A DNA stretch of 64,000 bases. It comes from Streptomyces finlayi (lineage in GTDB: Bacteria > Actinomycetota > Actinomycetes > Streptomycetales > Streptomycetaceae). The translations under genes were made by a program, and so were the position numbers. Below are positions 7,586 to 16,345 of the stretch, piece after piece. Position 1 is the stretch's first letter. Every line of letters starts with the position of its first letter. The stretch covers positions 4,030,001-4,094,000 of the forward strand of contig NZ_CP045702.1 of NCBI RefSeq assembly GCF_014216315.1, in the 5' to 3' direction. The notes beneath the pieces were generated by a model, which saw only the letters and a program-made list of their open reading frames with translations, ran no database searches and was not told the origin of the DNA.

Positions 7586-7957
7586 CGGTTCTTGACCTGT
7601 CACAGTGGCCCTGGCCTGCATGTTTTCCCGGAGGGAGGGAGATCGGTGTGGCCTCTGGCAGCCGTGCTTGTCCTCTGTTGTCCGCTCCGAAGGGCACGGA
7701 TGGGGCACGGCGACCGGGAGGGGCGGCCCTCGGCGCATGCCGAGCGGGTGGCGGTCATGTACTACCCCTGTGAGCCGTGCGCAGTGGCACGGAGCGCTCG
7801 GAGGGGTGCCGTGAGGGGCGGGTCGCGGCAGTGATTCGCTCTGGCGGCGATCGTGGTCAGCCTGTGGGGCCCTTACTCCAGCCGCAGGCAGCCGCAGTGG
7901 ACGGCCCGCTGCGGCTGCCTGCGGAGCCCGTGACCCAGTCGAGCCTGAGGCGTCTGG
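7586..7957. other. non-coding arm of the D unit
   Basis: These 370 bases hold the two GGGCAC repeats, sequence similar to that right of copies B and E (including the block TCCGAAGGGCACGGAT), and a 10-bp inverted repeat (GGCAGCCGCAGT / GCGGCTGCCTGC region, about 7885-7923). No plausible gene is seen on either strand. Confidence 0.5.
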
Positions 7958-7965
7958 AGTACGTA

Positions 7966-7983
7966 ACGTACTTGACGTACTTG
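7966..7983. promoter_or_regulatory. tandem ACGTACTTG repeat, probable operator
   Basis: Two exact 9-bp copies of ACGTACTTG lie end to end, preceded by a partial copy (ACGTA). They end 42 bp before the antitoxin start, in the promoter region of the two-gene module. Such repeats often bind Phd-type antitoxins; this use is inferred. Confidence 0.5.
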
Positions 7984-8024
7984 CTGAGAGAGGGCATCCT
8001 GATAGGGACCCGGAGGAGGGCACC

Positions 8025-8441
8025 ATGTCCGCAGTGCACTACGAGAGCTACACCGAGGCGCGGACGCACCTCAAGGATCTTCTTGACGCGGCGGGCGAGG
8101 GCCGGGTGGCGACAGTGCGCCGGGACACTGGCCGGGCTGCGGTCGTGGATGTTGAGCGACTGCGCCATTACCTGTCACTGGTCTGCTCGGCGAGGGCGCA
8201 GGTTGTCGCGGAGTCCGGAGGCTGGTCGATCTTCATCCCGGGGCTCCCAGTAGCAGCGGACGGGGCGTCCTTTGATGAGGCCATCAGTGAAATGGTCGAT
8301 GCTCTCCGTGAGTATGCCGAGGATTGGCAGGACCGTCTGCGCACAGCCCCTAACCATCAGGACAACTGGGGTCTGGTGCAGCTGATCGCTCTGAGCGATG
8401 ACCAGCAGCTTGCCGACTGGCTGGTTGGAACAGGCCGGTGA
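8025..8441 (+). CDS. Phd-like antitoxin with a C-terminal extension
   Basis: This 138-residue protein has a Phd/YefM-type N-terminus (YESYTEARTHLKDLLDAAGEGRVATVRRDTGRAAVVDVERL, residues about 6-47). The second half, WSIFIPGLPVAADGASFDEAISEMVDALREYAEDW, looks like a HicB-type partial RNase H fold. A chimeric antitoxin is therefore likely, longer than ordinary Phd proteins (about 80). A GGAGGAGGG ribosome site lies 5 bp ahead. It overlaps the next gene by four bases. Confidence 0.75.
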   Translation: MSAVHYESYTEARTHLKDLLDAAGEGRVATVRRDTGRAAVVDVERLRHYLSLVCSARAQVVAESGGWSIFIPGLPVAADGASFDEAISEMVDALREYAEDWQDRLRTAPNHQDNWGLVQLIALSDDQQLADWLVGTGR

Positions 8442-8863
8442 ACCGACCGCAGCCGGACCGTGAGCGTCATGAGAGGTTCTGTGCCGTCGAGAAATGGGAG
8501 CGCGTACGAGACGCGCGCGGGCGCACCGGAACTCATCACGTCACCTACGAGCTGACGCTTCACGATGCGCGGACCCTGCGCACGAGGATTTCCCACCCGG
8601 TGGACCGCACGGTCTACGGCGCGGGGATGTGGGGTCACATCCTGCGGGACCAGCTCGACGTCTCCGAAGGTGAATTCTGGGACTGCGTGCTCGATGGCCG
8701 GCTCCCGGACCGGGGAGCCCCGGAGGTGCCGAAGGAAGCCCTGCCTGCGGACCTGGTGCATTTGCTGATCCATCGGGTCGGTCTCGCAGAGGAGACGGTT
8801 GCCGAGTTGACCAAGGAAGATGCGGTGGCTCGGCTCCATCAGTACTGGACCGAGGGAACCTGA
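8438..8863 (+). CDS. probable toxin partner of the Phd-like antitoxin
   Basis: This 141-residue protein starts with GTG inside the antitoxin stop (GTGA), indicating coupled translation. It has no confident domain. THHVTYELTLHDARTLRTRISHPVDRT, then GMWGHILRDQL, are the most distinctive stretches. The central HPVDRTVYGAGMWGHIL and the acidic C-terminus recur, as far as I recall, in Streptomyces proteins annotated loosely as cytotoxic translational repressors. The toxin assignment rests on position after the antitoxin. Confidence 0.6.
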   Translation: MNRPQPDRERHERFCAVEKWERVRDARGRTGTHHVTYELTLHDARTLRTRISHPVDRTVYGAGMWGHILRDQLDVSEGEFWDCVLDGRLPDRGAPEVPKEALPADLVHLLIHRVGLAEETVAELTKEDAVARLHQYWTEGT

Positions 8864-8978
8864 GTACAGGCGGGCAACAGGCAAATCCACCACGCTTGCC
8901 CGGCGCGGGGTGCCGTTGATGCCCCGACCTTCGGGTGGGCGGGACCCCCTGAAACTCCGACCTCTGGATGACGAAGAG

Positions 8979-9052
8979 AGGCCCAGGTCGCTGACCTGGG
9001 CCTTAGTTGTGGAGCGGGTGACGAGAATCGAACTCGCGCTCTGAGCTTGGGA
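8979..9052 (-). repeat. att copy E: tRNA-Gly 3' half with terminator
   Basis: A terminator hairpin (8979-9004, AGGCCCAGGTC paired with GACCTGGGCCTT) is followed by 42 bases (9011-9052) identical to the tRNA-Gly 3' half up to the anticodon loop. GGGCAC repeats at 9164 and 9175 run directly into the second copy of the 1.1-kb YefM module. Confidence 0.92.
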
Positions 9053-9275
9053 ATCAACGGTTCTTGCACTGCCATGGTGGCTCTGACCTGCATTTTTGGC
9101 TGGATTGGGTGAGGTCGGCGAGGTCCCTGGGTGCCGTACCTGACCGCTGCTGTCCGCTCCGAAGGGCACGGATCGGGCACGTCGACGGATGGTCATCAAC
9201 CTGAGGTCGTGTGCTGGAGGAGGGTGACAGGAAAAGGAAGCCGCCCCTGGTGCAGACGCCGCGGTGGCCCACCCG

Positions 9276-9598
9276 TCAGGCCCAGAAGGCTTCGGTGACG
9301 ACGATCTGTGGGTCGGCGTGGCGGCGCATGAAGGTGTAGATGAGCCAGCCGCGTCCGCCGGCCAGGTCGACGATGTGGGGGCCACTGGGGCTCGTGGAGG
9401 CCAGCGGTCGGACGGTCATCCAGTGCGGGAGCGAGGCATCGGCGTCGATTCCCCGAAAGTACGGTCTTCGGCAGTGATCAGTTCCGCACGGGCACTCATG
9501 ACCAGGTCACTGGCTTCGGCGGGCATGTCCTGGAAGTCGTGCTGCGCTTGCTTCGTCCAGTCCATTTGCCAAGGCGGCCGGAGTGGTTCGTCGATCAC
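9276..9598 (-). pseudogene. RelE/ParE-like toxin, frameshifted copy
   Basis: This is the second copy of the gene at 1916-2239. One G is missing near 9463 (ACGGTC where copy 1 has ACGGGTC), so the product changes frame after about residue 45 and loses the C-terminal half. Other differences are few (GSDL to ASDL, LVSAED to LITAED). The antitoxin and middle gene beside it remain intact, which is the expected order of decay for a toxin-antitoxin locus. Confidence 0.8.
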
Positions 9599-9960
9599 TC
9601 TCCGGGCTTCCTCTCGGCGGCTTCGTGCCGGAGGCGGCTGTACTCCTCCAGAAGCCGGATGGACTCCTCGGGGTCCTCGGACTTGGCGGCGCGGGCTTCG
9701 AGGTCGCGAAGGTGCGAGTCGAGGACGGGATTCCGGGCGATGGCGTACTGCGTCCACCACAGGCGCATGAAGGCCGGCACGGGGGTGATGTTGAAGGCGT
9801 CGCCGATGACGCGCTTCCAGTGAGCCTCAAAGTCCGGGAGGAGGTGCGGAGTGTGTTCCTGAATCGCCAACCGAAGTGCTTGAGGCGTGTGTTCGGGCAT
9901 GGGTGGCAACCGCAGGGGTTCCCCCTCGTACCCATCGAAGTGGAGTGCATGGGCGGGCAT
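9595..9960 (-). CDS. small conserved protein of the YefM module, copy 2 (DUF6247-like)
   Basis: The protein is identical to the product of 2236-2601, 121 residues, with the same ribosome site and GTGA overlap with the (here broken) toxin gene. It keeps the PMPEHTPQALRLAI segment and the charged helical C-terminus. Retention of this gene without a working toxin suggests either recent duplication or a use with the antitoxin alone. Confidence 0.65.
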   Translation of the reverse strand: MPAHALHFDGYEGEPLRLPPMPEHTPQALRLAIQEHTPHLLPDFEAHWKRVIGDAFNITPVPAFMRLWWTQYAIARNPVLDSHLRDLEARAAKSEDPEESIRLLEEYSRLRHEAAERKPGE

Positions 9961-9989
9961 GGTTCGGGCTCCTTGGTATGGAGGGTGGG

Positions 9990-10184
9990 TCAGGCGGCCT
10001 CGTGCCGGTCCTCGTGCGACTGGTGCCGACGGGCCATCTGCTCGAACCACTCGGCCGGCACCAAGTAGGCGACCGTCTTCCCCTTACGGGTGATGGCGGC
10101 GGCCTCACCGGCGATCCGGGTCCGGTCCAGGATCTCGCCCATCCCCTTGCGCAGGTCGATGGTTGTGTACGTCTTCGTCTCCAT
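9990..10184 (-). CDS. YefM/Phd-family antitoxin, copy 2
   Basis: The protein is identical to the antitoxin of 2631-2825 (64 residues; an upstream ATG at 10196 is possible). With its own toxin frameshifted, this copy could act as a solitary antitoxin that also neutralises the toxin of copy 1. The operator at 10201-10215 is unchanged, so both operons should be co-regulated. Confidence 0.85.
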   Translation of the reverse strand: METKTYTTIDLRKGMGEILDRTRIAGEAAAITRKGKTVAYLVPAEWFEQMARRHQSHEDRHEAA

Positions 10185-10200
10185 ACGCTGAAGCATATAA

Positions 10201-10215
10201 CAACTATCATAGTTG
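10201..10215. promoter_or_regulatory. probable YefM operator, copy 2
   Basis: This is the same CAACTAT-C-ATAGTTG palindrome as at 2842-2856, 16 bp before the METK start. The antitoxin role is inferred. Confidence 0.6.
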
Positions 10216-10403
10216 ACATATGTGCTCGTGGGGTGCTGGCGACCTGAAGAAGCCGACGGACGTGTTGGGTGCAGAACGGGTACACAGGGCGCTCGATCGG
10301 GCTTGAGAAGCCGTAGTTCAATCGATCATGTGGTCTGGCGGTCGAGCTGATGTTCTGTGCATCGGTCCCGGGTGGGTGATCCTCGTGCGGTCGAGGCATG
10401 AAG

Positions 10404-10459
10404 ACAGGGCCTCTTGGAAGCGAGTGGTTGTTGAGATCACCGTTTCCAGGAGGCCCTGT
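10404..10459. repeat. 15-bp inverted repeat before the IS5-type gene
   Basis: ACAGGGCCTCTTGGA (10404-10418) pairs with TCCAGGAGGCCCTGT (10445-10459) with one mismatch. It lies just upstream of the transposase frame and is probably part of the left end of the IS5-type element or a hairpin reducing read-through into it. Confidence 0.5.
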
Positions 10460-11008
10460 TGTTCCAGTTCACCGCATCGATGGGTCCGGAGGCCAGTGGT
10501 TCGGCGCGGTCGTGTGACTGTCTCGCGCGCGTGTACGGAAACGCGTCCGATCAGCCCGAGCGTCGACGCCGGTATCCGACGGATATGTCGGACGTGGAAT
10601 GGGCGCGGGTGCGCCCGTTGCTGCCGGTCCCGGCTTGGCTGGGCAGGCGGGCGGGCCGGCCGGAGTCGTATTGCCACCGGCAGATGATCGACGCGGTCCG
10701 CTACCTCGTCGACAACGGCATCAAGTGGCGGGCGATGCCCGCGGACTTTCCCTGCTGGGAGCGGGTGTATGCGTTCTTCCGCCGGTGGCGGGAGCACGGG
10801 TTGATCGCCGAGTTCCACGACCGGCTGCGCGAGCAGGTCCGGACGCGGGCAGGCAGGAACCCGCAGCCGAGCGCGGGGATCGTGGACTCGCAGTCGGTGA
10901 AGGCCGCCGCCAACGTTCCGGCCGCCTCACGTGGTTACGACGGGAACAAGAAGATCAACGGGAGGCGTCGGCACATCGTGACCGACACCCTGGGGCTGCT
11001 GCTGAGCG
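10459..11008 (+). pseudogene. IS5-family transposase, N-terminal half only
   Basis: The frame encodes the helix-rich start (RRYPTDMSDVEWARVRPLLP, then GRPESYCHRQMIDAVRYLVD) and the first DDE aspartate in GIVDSQSVKAA. After RRHIVTDTLGLLLSV the similarity ends and the frame runs through unrelated codons to 11094. The second aspartate and the glutamate are missing. The start is uncertain: TTG at 10459 or ATG at 10585. A 3' truncated remnant, probably inactive. Confidence 0.85.
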
Positions 11009-11208
11009 TGCACCGGAACCAGCCCGCGCAGCCCCACCGGGGGCTCTCCCGCCAGGGCCCCGGCAGGGGCCCTACGGCTCCCACCGCGTCGTAGAACCAC
11101 ACATGCTCGCGTGAAAGGGGCTGACATCGCTGTCACGGCAACGTTGGCCCCTGAGTGTGATCGCCGACCGCGCTTCGCAGGTGCGGTCGGCGGTGGGTTC
11201 GGAGATCG

Positions 11209-11532
11209 TCAGGCCGCAGCCTCTCGGCCCCTGCGCGTCCGACGGTGGAGGATCTCGTCGAAGGTGGCGCGGGCGCCTGTGGGGTCGATGTAGTGCATGG
11301 CCAGGAGGGCGGCGATGACGGCGCCGACGAGGTCGTTCTGGACCTCGGACCAGGCATGGTCGTCACCGCAGGTCGTGAGGCCCTTCAGGCCGTGGAGGGC
11401 GTGCATGGCCTCGCCGGCCTCCTCGGCGACCTTCCCGACCTGGAGGGCCTTGAGTTCCTCGTCGGGCAGATGGGCGCCAGCCGCTCGGCAGACGGCGGAG
11501 AGCTTCTCGATGTTGTCCCACAGGGTGTCCAT
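11209..11532 (-). CDS. MazG-like pyrophosphohydrolase-family protein
   Basis: This 107-residue helical protein has the MazG-type metal-binding pattern: KVAEEAGEAMHAL supplies the ExxE pair (about residues 34-46) and NDLVGAVIAAL the downstream acidic residue. The family hydrolyses (d)NTPs to monophosphates; short MazG-like proteins are frequent in mobile elements and phages. A GGAGG site precedes the ATG. It is followed upstream by a nucleotide-sugar dehydrogenase gene in the same direction with a 27-bp gap, so the two are likely co-transcribed. Confidence 0.8.
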   Translation of the reverse strand: MDTLWDNIEKLSAVCRAAGAHLPDEELKALQVGKVAEEAGEAMHALHGLKGLTTCGDDHAWSEVQNDLVGAVIAALLAMHYIDPTGARATFDEILHRRTRRGREAAA

Positions 11533-11559
11533 GGCGGACCTCCGGGTCGATGGGTTCGG

Positions 11560-12882
11560 CTATTCCTGTGCGGGTCGTCCGAGCTGGCGTACGGTCCATC
11601 CGGCCATGCGCCAGGCGTCGGCGTCGATGAGGTTGCGGAGGTCGACGAGGACCGGGGCCGCGACCAGTGGGGCGAGGGCCTTGGGGTCGGCCTCTCGGAA
11701 GTGGGGCCACTCGGTGGCCAGGACGATCAGTTGGGCGCCCTGGACGGAGTCGTCGAGGGCTTCGGCGTAGTCGAGCTCCGGGTGTCGGCGCAGTGCCGTG
11801 GGCACGGCGTGCGGGTCGTGGACGGTGACGGTCGCACCGCGCTGGTGCATGAGGGCGGCGATCGCCAGGGCCGGGGATTCGCGGACATCGTCGGTGCCAG
11901 CCTTGAAGGAAGCTCCCCAGACGGTGACGCGTACGCCGTCGACGGGGTGGCCGAGGGTCCGCTCGATGAGCTTCAGCGCAGCGGTGGGGCGGGATTCGTT
12001 GACCTGCTCTGCCGCCCGCAGGAGGATTGCTGCCTCGGTGGCTCCGAGGGTGCTGGCTGAGGCTGTGAAGGCGCGGACGTCCTTGGGGAGGCAGCCGCCG
12101 CCGTAGCCGGGGTCGGCGTTGAGGCCGCCGCGGCCGATACGGGGGTCGAGTCCGATGGCCTCGGTGAGCTGCTGGACGTCGGCTCCGGCAGCGGTACACA
12201 TGTCGGCGACACCGTTGATGAACGAGATCTTCATGCCGAGGTAGGCGTTGGCGGCGCCCTTGATGAGTTCGGCGGTGGCGGGGTCGGTGACGAACAGCGG
12301 GATCCCGTTCGCCAGGAGAGGTGCGTAGACCTGGCGTACGGCGTCCTCTGCGCGGGCCGAGGGGACGCCGACGACGATCCGGTCGGGTCGCAGGGTGTCG
12401 TCGATGGCGTGGCCCTCGCGGAGGAACTCCGGGTTCCAGACGACCTCCACGTCCTCACCGGCCGGGGAGAGACGCGCGAGGAGTGCGCCGAGGTCGCGTG
12501 AGGTGCCGACGGTGACGGTGGACTTGCCGATGATCACCGTCGGACGAGACAGGTGCGGGGCGAGGGCGCGGGCGGCGCCGAAGACCTGTCCGGTGTCGTA
12601 GCTGCGTCCGTCCGCGTCGATCGGCGTGCCCACGGCGAGGAAGTGGACGTCCGCGAACTCGGCCGCCTCTTCGAGGCTGGTGGTGAACCGCAGTCGTCCA
12701 GTGGCGGTGTGGGTGCTGAGGAGTTCGGGCAGGCCGTCCTCGTAGATAGGGCACTCGCCGACGTTGAGACGGTCGATCTTCGCCTGGTCCAGGTCTACGC
12801 CGATGACCTCGTGGCCGATCTCGGCCATGGCAGCGGCGTGGGGGATGCCCAGGTGACCACAGCCGATGACGGATACGCGCAT
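11560..12882 (-). CDS. UDP-glucose/GDP-mannose dehydrogenase family protein
   Basis: This 440-residue nucleotide-sugar dehydrogenase begins with an NAD-binding fold (MRVSVIGCGHLGIPHAAAMA) followed by DLD at the end of strand 2. The catalytic cysteine sits in GYGGGCLPKDV and the central helical dimerisation domain in ISFINGVADMC. Such enzymes oxidise UDP-glucose to UDP-glucuronate or a similar NDP-sugar to its uronate for polysaccharide or glycoside synthesis. Full length and intact. No glycosyltransferase is nearby, so its product's use inside an integrative element is unclear. Confidence 0.88.
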   Translation of the reverse strand: MRVSVIGCGHLGIPHAAAMAEIGHEVIGVDLDQAKIDRLNVGECPIYEDGLPELLSTHTATGRLRFTTSLEEAAEFADVHFLAVGTPIDADGRSYDTGQVFGAARALAPHLSRPTVIIGKSTVTVGTSRDLGALLARLSPAGEDVEVVWNPEFLREGHAIDDTLRPDRIVVGVPSARAEDAVRQVYAPLLANGIPLFVTDPATAELIKGAANAYLGMKISFINGVADMCTAAGADVQQLTEAIGLDPRIGRGGLNADPGYGGGCLPKDVRAFTASASTLGATEAAILLRAAEQVNESRPTAALKLIERTLGHPVDGVRVTVWGASFKAGTDDVRESPALAIAALMHQRGATVTVHDPHAVPTALRRHPELDYAEALDDSVQGAQLIVLATEWPHFREADPKALAPLVAAPVLVDLRNLIDADAWRMAGWTVRQLGRPAQE

Positions 12883-12989
12883 GGGGTCGACGCTCCTTTC
12901 CTTGCCTCTCGCCCGCCCGGGGAGTCCGGGCCGGCCGGGTGCGTCACGCTAGCGCCACCACCCGGCGCGGCCCTCTTCGTGCAGGTCAA

Positions 12990-14222
12990 TCAACCAGCCT
13001 GCTGCTTCAGGAGATTGACCAGTGCGCGCAACGCCTCAGCGGCGGTTGCCCGGCACACCAAGTCACCGTCCTGGGGCCCCTCCAGCGGGTACGGCATGAA
13101 CTGGCCGTCGTGCCAGAAGCCCTCCGGGTCCAGATAGACGACCTGCATGCCGCGAGCCCGGGCACGAGCCTGGACCTTGCGCCGGTCGGCGTGCAGGCCG
13201 ACGACGAGGAGTGCCTTGGCGCCGTCGACCCACTCGACGTCGGGTACGGCTTGGTCGTAGCGGCGCATGAAGCACTCGTCGAGCCCGGCCCGCGCGGCGA
13301 GCACGTCGAAGTTGTTGGTGATGACCGGACCGACGAGGTGCCCGGCGTCCTTCAGTTCCTTCAGTGCCCACATGGCTGGGGTCGGCTCGGCCAGGAAGCA
13401 GGCACGGAACATCTCCACGAATTCCGCCGTCTTCTCCTCCGGCTCCGTCAGCACCTCATGGAGGAGCGGGTCCGCTGTCGGGGAGAGGGTGAAGCGGTGC
13501 TCCCGCGGCTCGTGGCCCTGACGGTCGGTGACCCGGTAGATCTCGTGGAGCCGGTGCAGGGGCGGGATGCCCGCCTCGACCGACGTACCGCATCCGATCT
13601 CCACCTGGAACGGTCGTAGGTTCGCGAGGACGGATAGGTCCGGCACGCGGGTCGGCGTGCCGGGGCGGTCTTTGAACCGGATTCCGGTGGAGAGCACGTT
13701 CCACGGCAGTTGCCGGACAGCGGGCGGCGGCGCGTAGGACACAGAGGCGATCTGCACGTCCAGGCTCCGGTAGCCGGCTGGGAGGGTGCGGCCCGCAGAG
13801 GCGTCCTGGGGGTGGACGTCGTGCTCGGTGATCCGGCACTTCAGATCCCGTCGGGTCCATAAGAATCCACCGGGAGCCTCCTTCCAGCCGCCAGCGGCGA
13901 GCGAATCCCACAGGGCGTCGTGGTGCGCGGCGACCTCGTCGGCCGGGGCGGACGCGGAGTGATAGAGGTACAGGTCGGTCAAGCCGATGGCCGGCGCAGC
14001 CGTGGTGGGCACCAGTCCGTACCGGTAGCGGTAGTGGATGATCCGCCGCCGTGCGTCGTCGGAGGCCGCCCAGCCGGACTGGCCGGCGGTGGCCTTCTCC
14101 TGGGTGCGGCGCCAGATGCCTTCCTCGATGTAGCGGGGGCGGTCGGCGTCGCCGAAGTACGTCTTCCAGACCTGCTGCTGGTCGGGGACGAGCTGGTCGA
14201 TGACGATGTACGGGATGTCCAT
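12990..14222 (-). CDS. SIR2-like NAD-binding domain protein
   Basis: In this 410-residue protein the C-terminal half (about 205-410) shows a SIR2 Rossmann pattern: IGCGTSVEAGIPPLHRLHEI for the GAG..GIP loop, VITNNFDVLAARAG for the TQN-D motif, and LLVVGLHADRRKV...VVYLDPEG for the C-terminal NAD site. The zinc-binding cysteines of classical sirtuins are absent. The N-terminal 200 residues are unassigned. SIR2-like proteins without zinc fingers often act as NAD-degrading effectors in anti-phage systems; a metabolic role is equally possible. The start at 14222 is chosen for its GGGAGG site. Confidence 0.75.
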   Translation of the reverse strand: MDIPYIVIDQLVPDQQQVWKTYFGDADRPRYIEEGIWRRTQEKATAGQSGWAASDDARRRIIHYRYRYGLVPTTAAPAIGLTDLYLYHSASAPADEVAAHHDALWDSLAAGGWKEAPGGFLWTRRDLKCRITEHDVHPQDASAGRTLPAGYRSLDVQIASVSYAPPPAVRQLPWNVLSTGIRFKDRPGTPTRVPDLSVLANLRPFQVEIGCGTSVEAGIPPLHRLHEIYRVTDRQGHEPREHRFTLSPTADPLLHEVLTEPEEKTAEFVEMFRACFLAEPTPAMWALKELKDAGHLVGPVITNNFDVLAARAGLDECFMRRYDQAVPDVEWVDGAKALLVVGLHADRRKVQARARARGMQVVYLDPEGFWHDGQFMPYPLEGPQDGDLVCRATAAEALRALVNLLKQQAG

Positions 14223-14404
14223 GATCCCTCCCTGTGGAATCACGCGTGGATGTTCCAGATGGCTGACGAGGTGCAGGCCGTCCCGCTCCGGGCAGCCGAA
14301 GCCGCGCTGGGCGGGGCGGTTCTTCAGCGCCGCTCGACGAGAGAGCAGCCTGGGAGGCTCCGGCGGTCGAGCGCGGGCAGACGGCGGCGGTGCCGGGAGC
14401 GGCC

Positions 14405-14617
14405 TCAGCGGTCGGAGGGCAGGCTCGCGTCCGGTGCGACGGCGGTGGGCCGATGGCCAGCTCCTTCAAGGAGCGGGCCGGCGTGCTCACGCAGTGCCCA
14501 GGCCGGTCCGACCAGGCCGGCGACGGCCAAGAACGTGAGCGCGATTCGACCTCCGTGGTCGGCGCGTGCGGTTGTGGACGCGGCGATTCGGGCATGGCGG
14601 CGCCGTGCCCCGGTCAC
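14405..14617 (-). CDS. small membrane protein, hypothetical
   Basis: This 70-residue product has a basic N-terminus and one hydrophobic segment (IALTFLAVAGLVGPAWAL, residues about 25-42). Its ATG overlaps the stop of the upstream gene (ATGA), the main reason to think it real. No family recognised. Confidence 0.45.
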   Translation of the reverse strand: MTGARRRHARIAASTTARADHGGRIALTFLAVAGLVGPAWALREHAGPLLEGAGHRPTAVAPDASLPSDR

Positions 14618-15060
14618 GAGGTGCCGCCGAGGGCGCGTTCGTGTGCATCCAAGAGGCGGCTGGTCTGCGCGTACAACCGCTCCAGCTCCGCCGTGGTGAG
14701 GATGAGGGCGCCGTTGAGGGGCGAGCCGTCATCGAAGTGGAACTCGACGGGAACTGACCCTTGCCGGGCCCTCGGGTCGTAGACCGCGTCCCGGCCGGCC
14801 AGCAGCGTCGCGTGGGTGGCCTTCACCGGCACGGGCCTGAGCGTCGTCCCGTCAGCGGGCGCGGACCACTGGGTCCCGCCCCCGGGAGGGCGCAGGTGGT
14901 AGGTCGTGGCGGAGCCCTCACCAGGGAGGGCGACCACGACCCCCACACGGTCCTCGCGGGCACTGTCGGTGGCGAGGTCGCCGAGCCGGGGAATGAAGGG
15001 AGCTGCGGTACCTAACCCGGCTCCCTGGGATGGGAGGTGGGGAGAACGTCGTGGCGTCAT
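14614..15060 (-). CDS. hypothetical protein linked to the XRE regulator
   Basis: This 148-residue soluble protein has TTYHLRPPGGGTQWSAP and VPVEFHFDDGSPLNGALILTTAELERLYAQTSRLLDAHERAL. The last part forms an amphipathic helix. It lies 55 bp downstream of the helix-turn-helix gene in the same direction. No function can be assigned; similar short proteins are commonly paired with such regulators in Streptomyces. Confidence 0.6.
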   Translation of the reverse strand: MTPRRSPHLPSQGAGLGTAAPFIPRLGDLATDSAREDRVGVVVALPGEGSATTYHLRPPGGGTQWSAPADGTTLRPVPVKATHATLLAGRDAVYDPRARQGSVPVEFHFDDGSPLNGALILTTAELERLYAQTSRLLDAHERALGGTS

Positions 15061-15115
15061 GCCCTGAAGTTAGGGGCCGGCCAACCCTCGAATATGAGCC
15101 GGAGGAATACGACCT

Positions 15116-16345
15116 CTATCCGTCCAGGTGGAAGCGGTCGGACATGCGCCGCAGCTTCTCCCGCGTGGCTGCTCGTTCCGCGTAGACGATGCTGCGAAGC
15201 GTCGAACGGGCGATGGGGTGGTTCCGTACGAGCTGGGGCGCGATCCGCTCGGCTGTCTCCAGTTCGGCCAGGGCCTTTCCCCGGTTCCCGTCCCACAACC
15301 AGGCTCGCGCGACATCCATGTGGTGATGTCCCTGGCGGGAGTTGGGCAGCGAACCCACCAGTCCCGGGCTGGTACGGCGGTTTATCTCCAGCGCCTTGCC
15401 CTGCTTGCCCATCTCCAGCGCCACGCTGATCGCGTGGATCTGCACGTTCCCGGCGGAGAACGTCAGCGAATGCCGGTCGTACACCGGTGCCCCGACATAC
15501 GCGTCCATGCGCTCGGCAGCAGCCTTCGCGTGTCCGATCCGGTCCTCGGCCTCCGAGGCGCGGCCGGCTCGGGCGGCGGAGACCGCAGCCCGTAGCTGCA
15601 GCGTGCCCCAGGCCCGCACGGCCAGCGGCTCACCACGGTCGTACTCCTGCTCCACCGAGGTGATCGCCTTGTCCGAGAGCGTCAGAGCGTCGGCCCAGTC
15701 AGCCGTCGCCCACATGTCCCAGACCCTCATCCAGTCGGCGACGGCGGGCAGCACCGGATCTCCCGACAACCTGGCTGACCAGGCGGCCCGCTCGCAGGCC
15801 ATGGCGACCAGTTCGGGGTGCCCGAGGGAGTGGGCGGCGGTGTGCGCGAACTTGCAGCACACGGCGTAGATGGCATACGCCTCCTCCCGCTCGTGCCCCT
15901 CCGACTCCTCAGCCAGGGCGCGCGCCTCGCGGAACAGGTCCGGGAGAACGCGGAGAATCGCCACGTTGGAAGCGGTGTCCCGCAAGCGGTGCAGCCGGGT
16001 CACCTCACGCCACAGCTGTGATGCGGGCCGCGGAGCCCCGTCGAAGACGGGGACGAGGTCGTAGCGGCGCAGCTCGCGCAAGATCGACGAGGCGGCAACC
16101 TGCCACTGGTTGTCGTCTGGGGAGCTGCTGTACGGCCGCCCGATCAGGTCGTTCGGATGGACGTGCAGCTCCGCGGCCACCTGGTTGAGCAGCCCGACCC
16201 TGTCCAGCTCGATCAGGCCACGTTCCATCTTCGACACCCAGCCCTGCGACTTCCCCAGGGCCGTCGCAAGGTCGGCCTGTGGCATACCCAACCGCAGCCT
16301 CGCCCTGCGGACGCGCTTGCCGATCTCCTCGGCTTCCTCCAGCAT
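15116..16345 (-). CDS. XRE-family helix-turn-helix regulator
   Basis: This 409-residue protein has an N-terminal HTH of the Cro/C1 type (EIGKRVRRARLRLGMPQADLATALGKSQGWVSKMERG, residues about 6-42). The long C-terminal region is of repeated helices resembling a TPR-like sensor (for instance ALAELETAERIAPQLVRNHP). This architecture is common in Streptomyces, often beside a small partner protein as here. The start at 16345 is favoured by a GGGAGG site 7 bp upstream; an upstream GTG/ATG frame extension lacks one. Ligand unknown. Confidence 0.85.
   Translation of the reverse strand: MLEEAEEIGKRVRRARLRLGMPQADLATALGKSQGWVSKMERGLIELDRVGLLNQVAAELHVHPNDLIGRPYSSSPDDNQWQVAASSILRELRRYDLVPVFDGAPRPASQLWREVTRLHRLRDTASNVAILRVLPDLFREARALAEESEGHEREEAYAIYAVCCKFAHTAAHSLGHPELVAMACERAAWSARLSGDPVLPAVADWMRVWDMWATADWADALTLSDKAITSVEQEYDRGEPLAVRAWGTLQLRAAVSAARAGRASEAEDRIGHAKAAAERMDAYVGAPVYDRHSLTFSAGNVQIHAISVALEMGKQGKALEINRRTSPGLVGSLPNSRQGHHHMDVARAWLWDGNRGKALAELETAERIAPQLVRNHPIARSTLRSIVYAERAATREKLRRMSDRFHLDG

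Larger units (their letters stand above)
9181..10306. repeat. 1.1-kb direct repeat, copy 2
   Basis: This is nearly identical to 1822-2947. The left limit is at the integrase arm-like repeats. The right limit comes where copy 1 meets its terminator and att copy B; here it instead continues into sequence leading to an IS5-type remnant. The expected right att copy is thus missing. Confidence 0.95.

Noticed and set aside
1395..9052. att copies considered as a CRISPR array
   Set aside because: Only five widely and unevenly spaced copies, each a tRNA piece plus terminator, with genes between; no short spacers and no cas genes.
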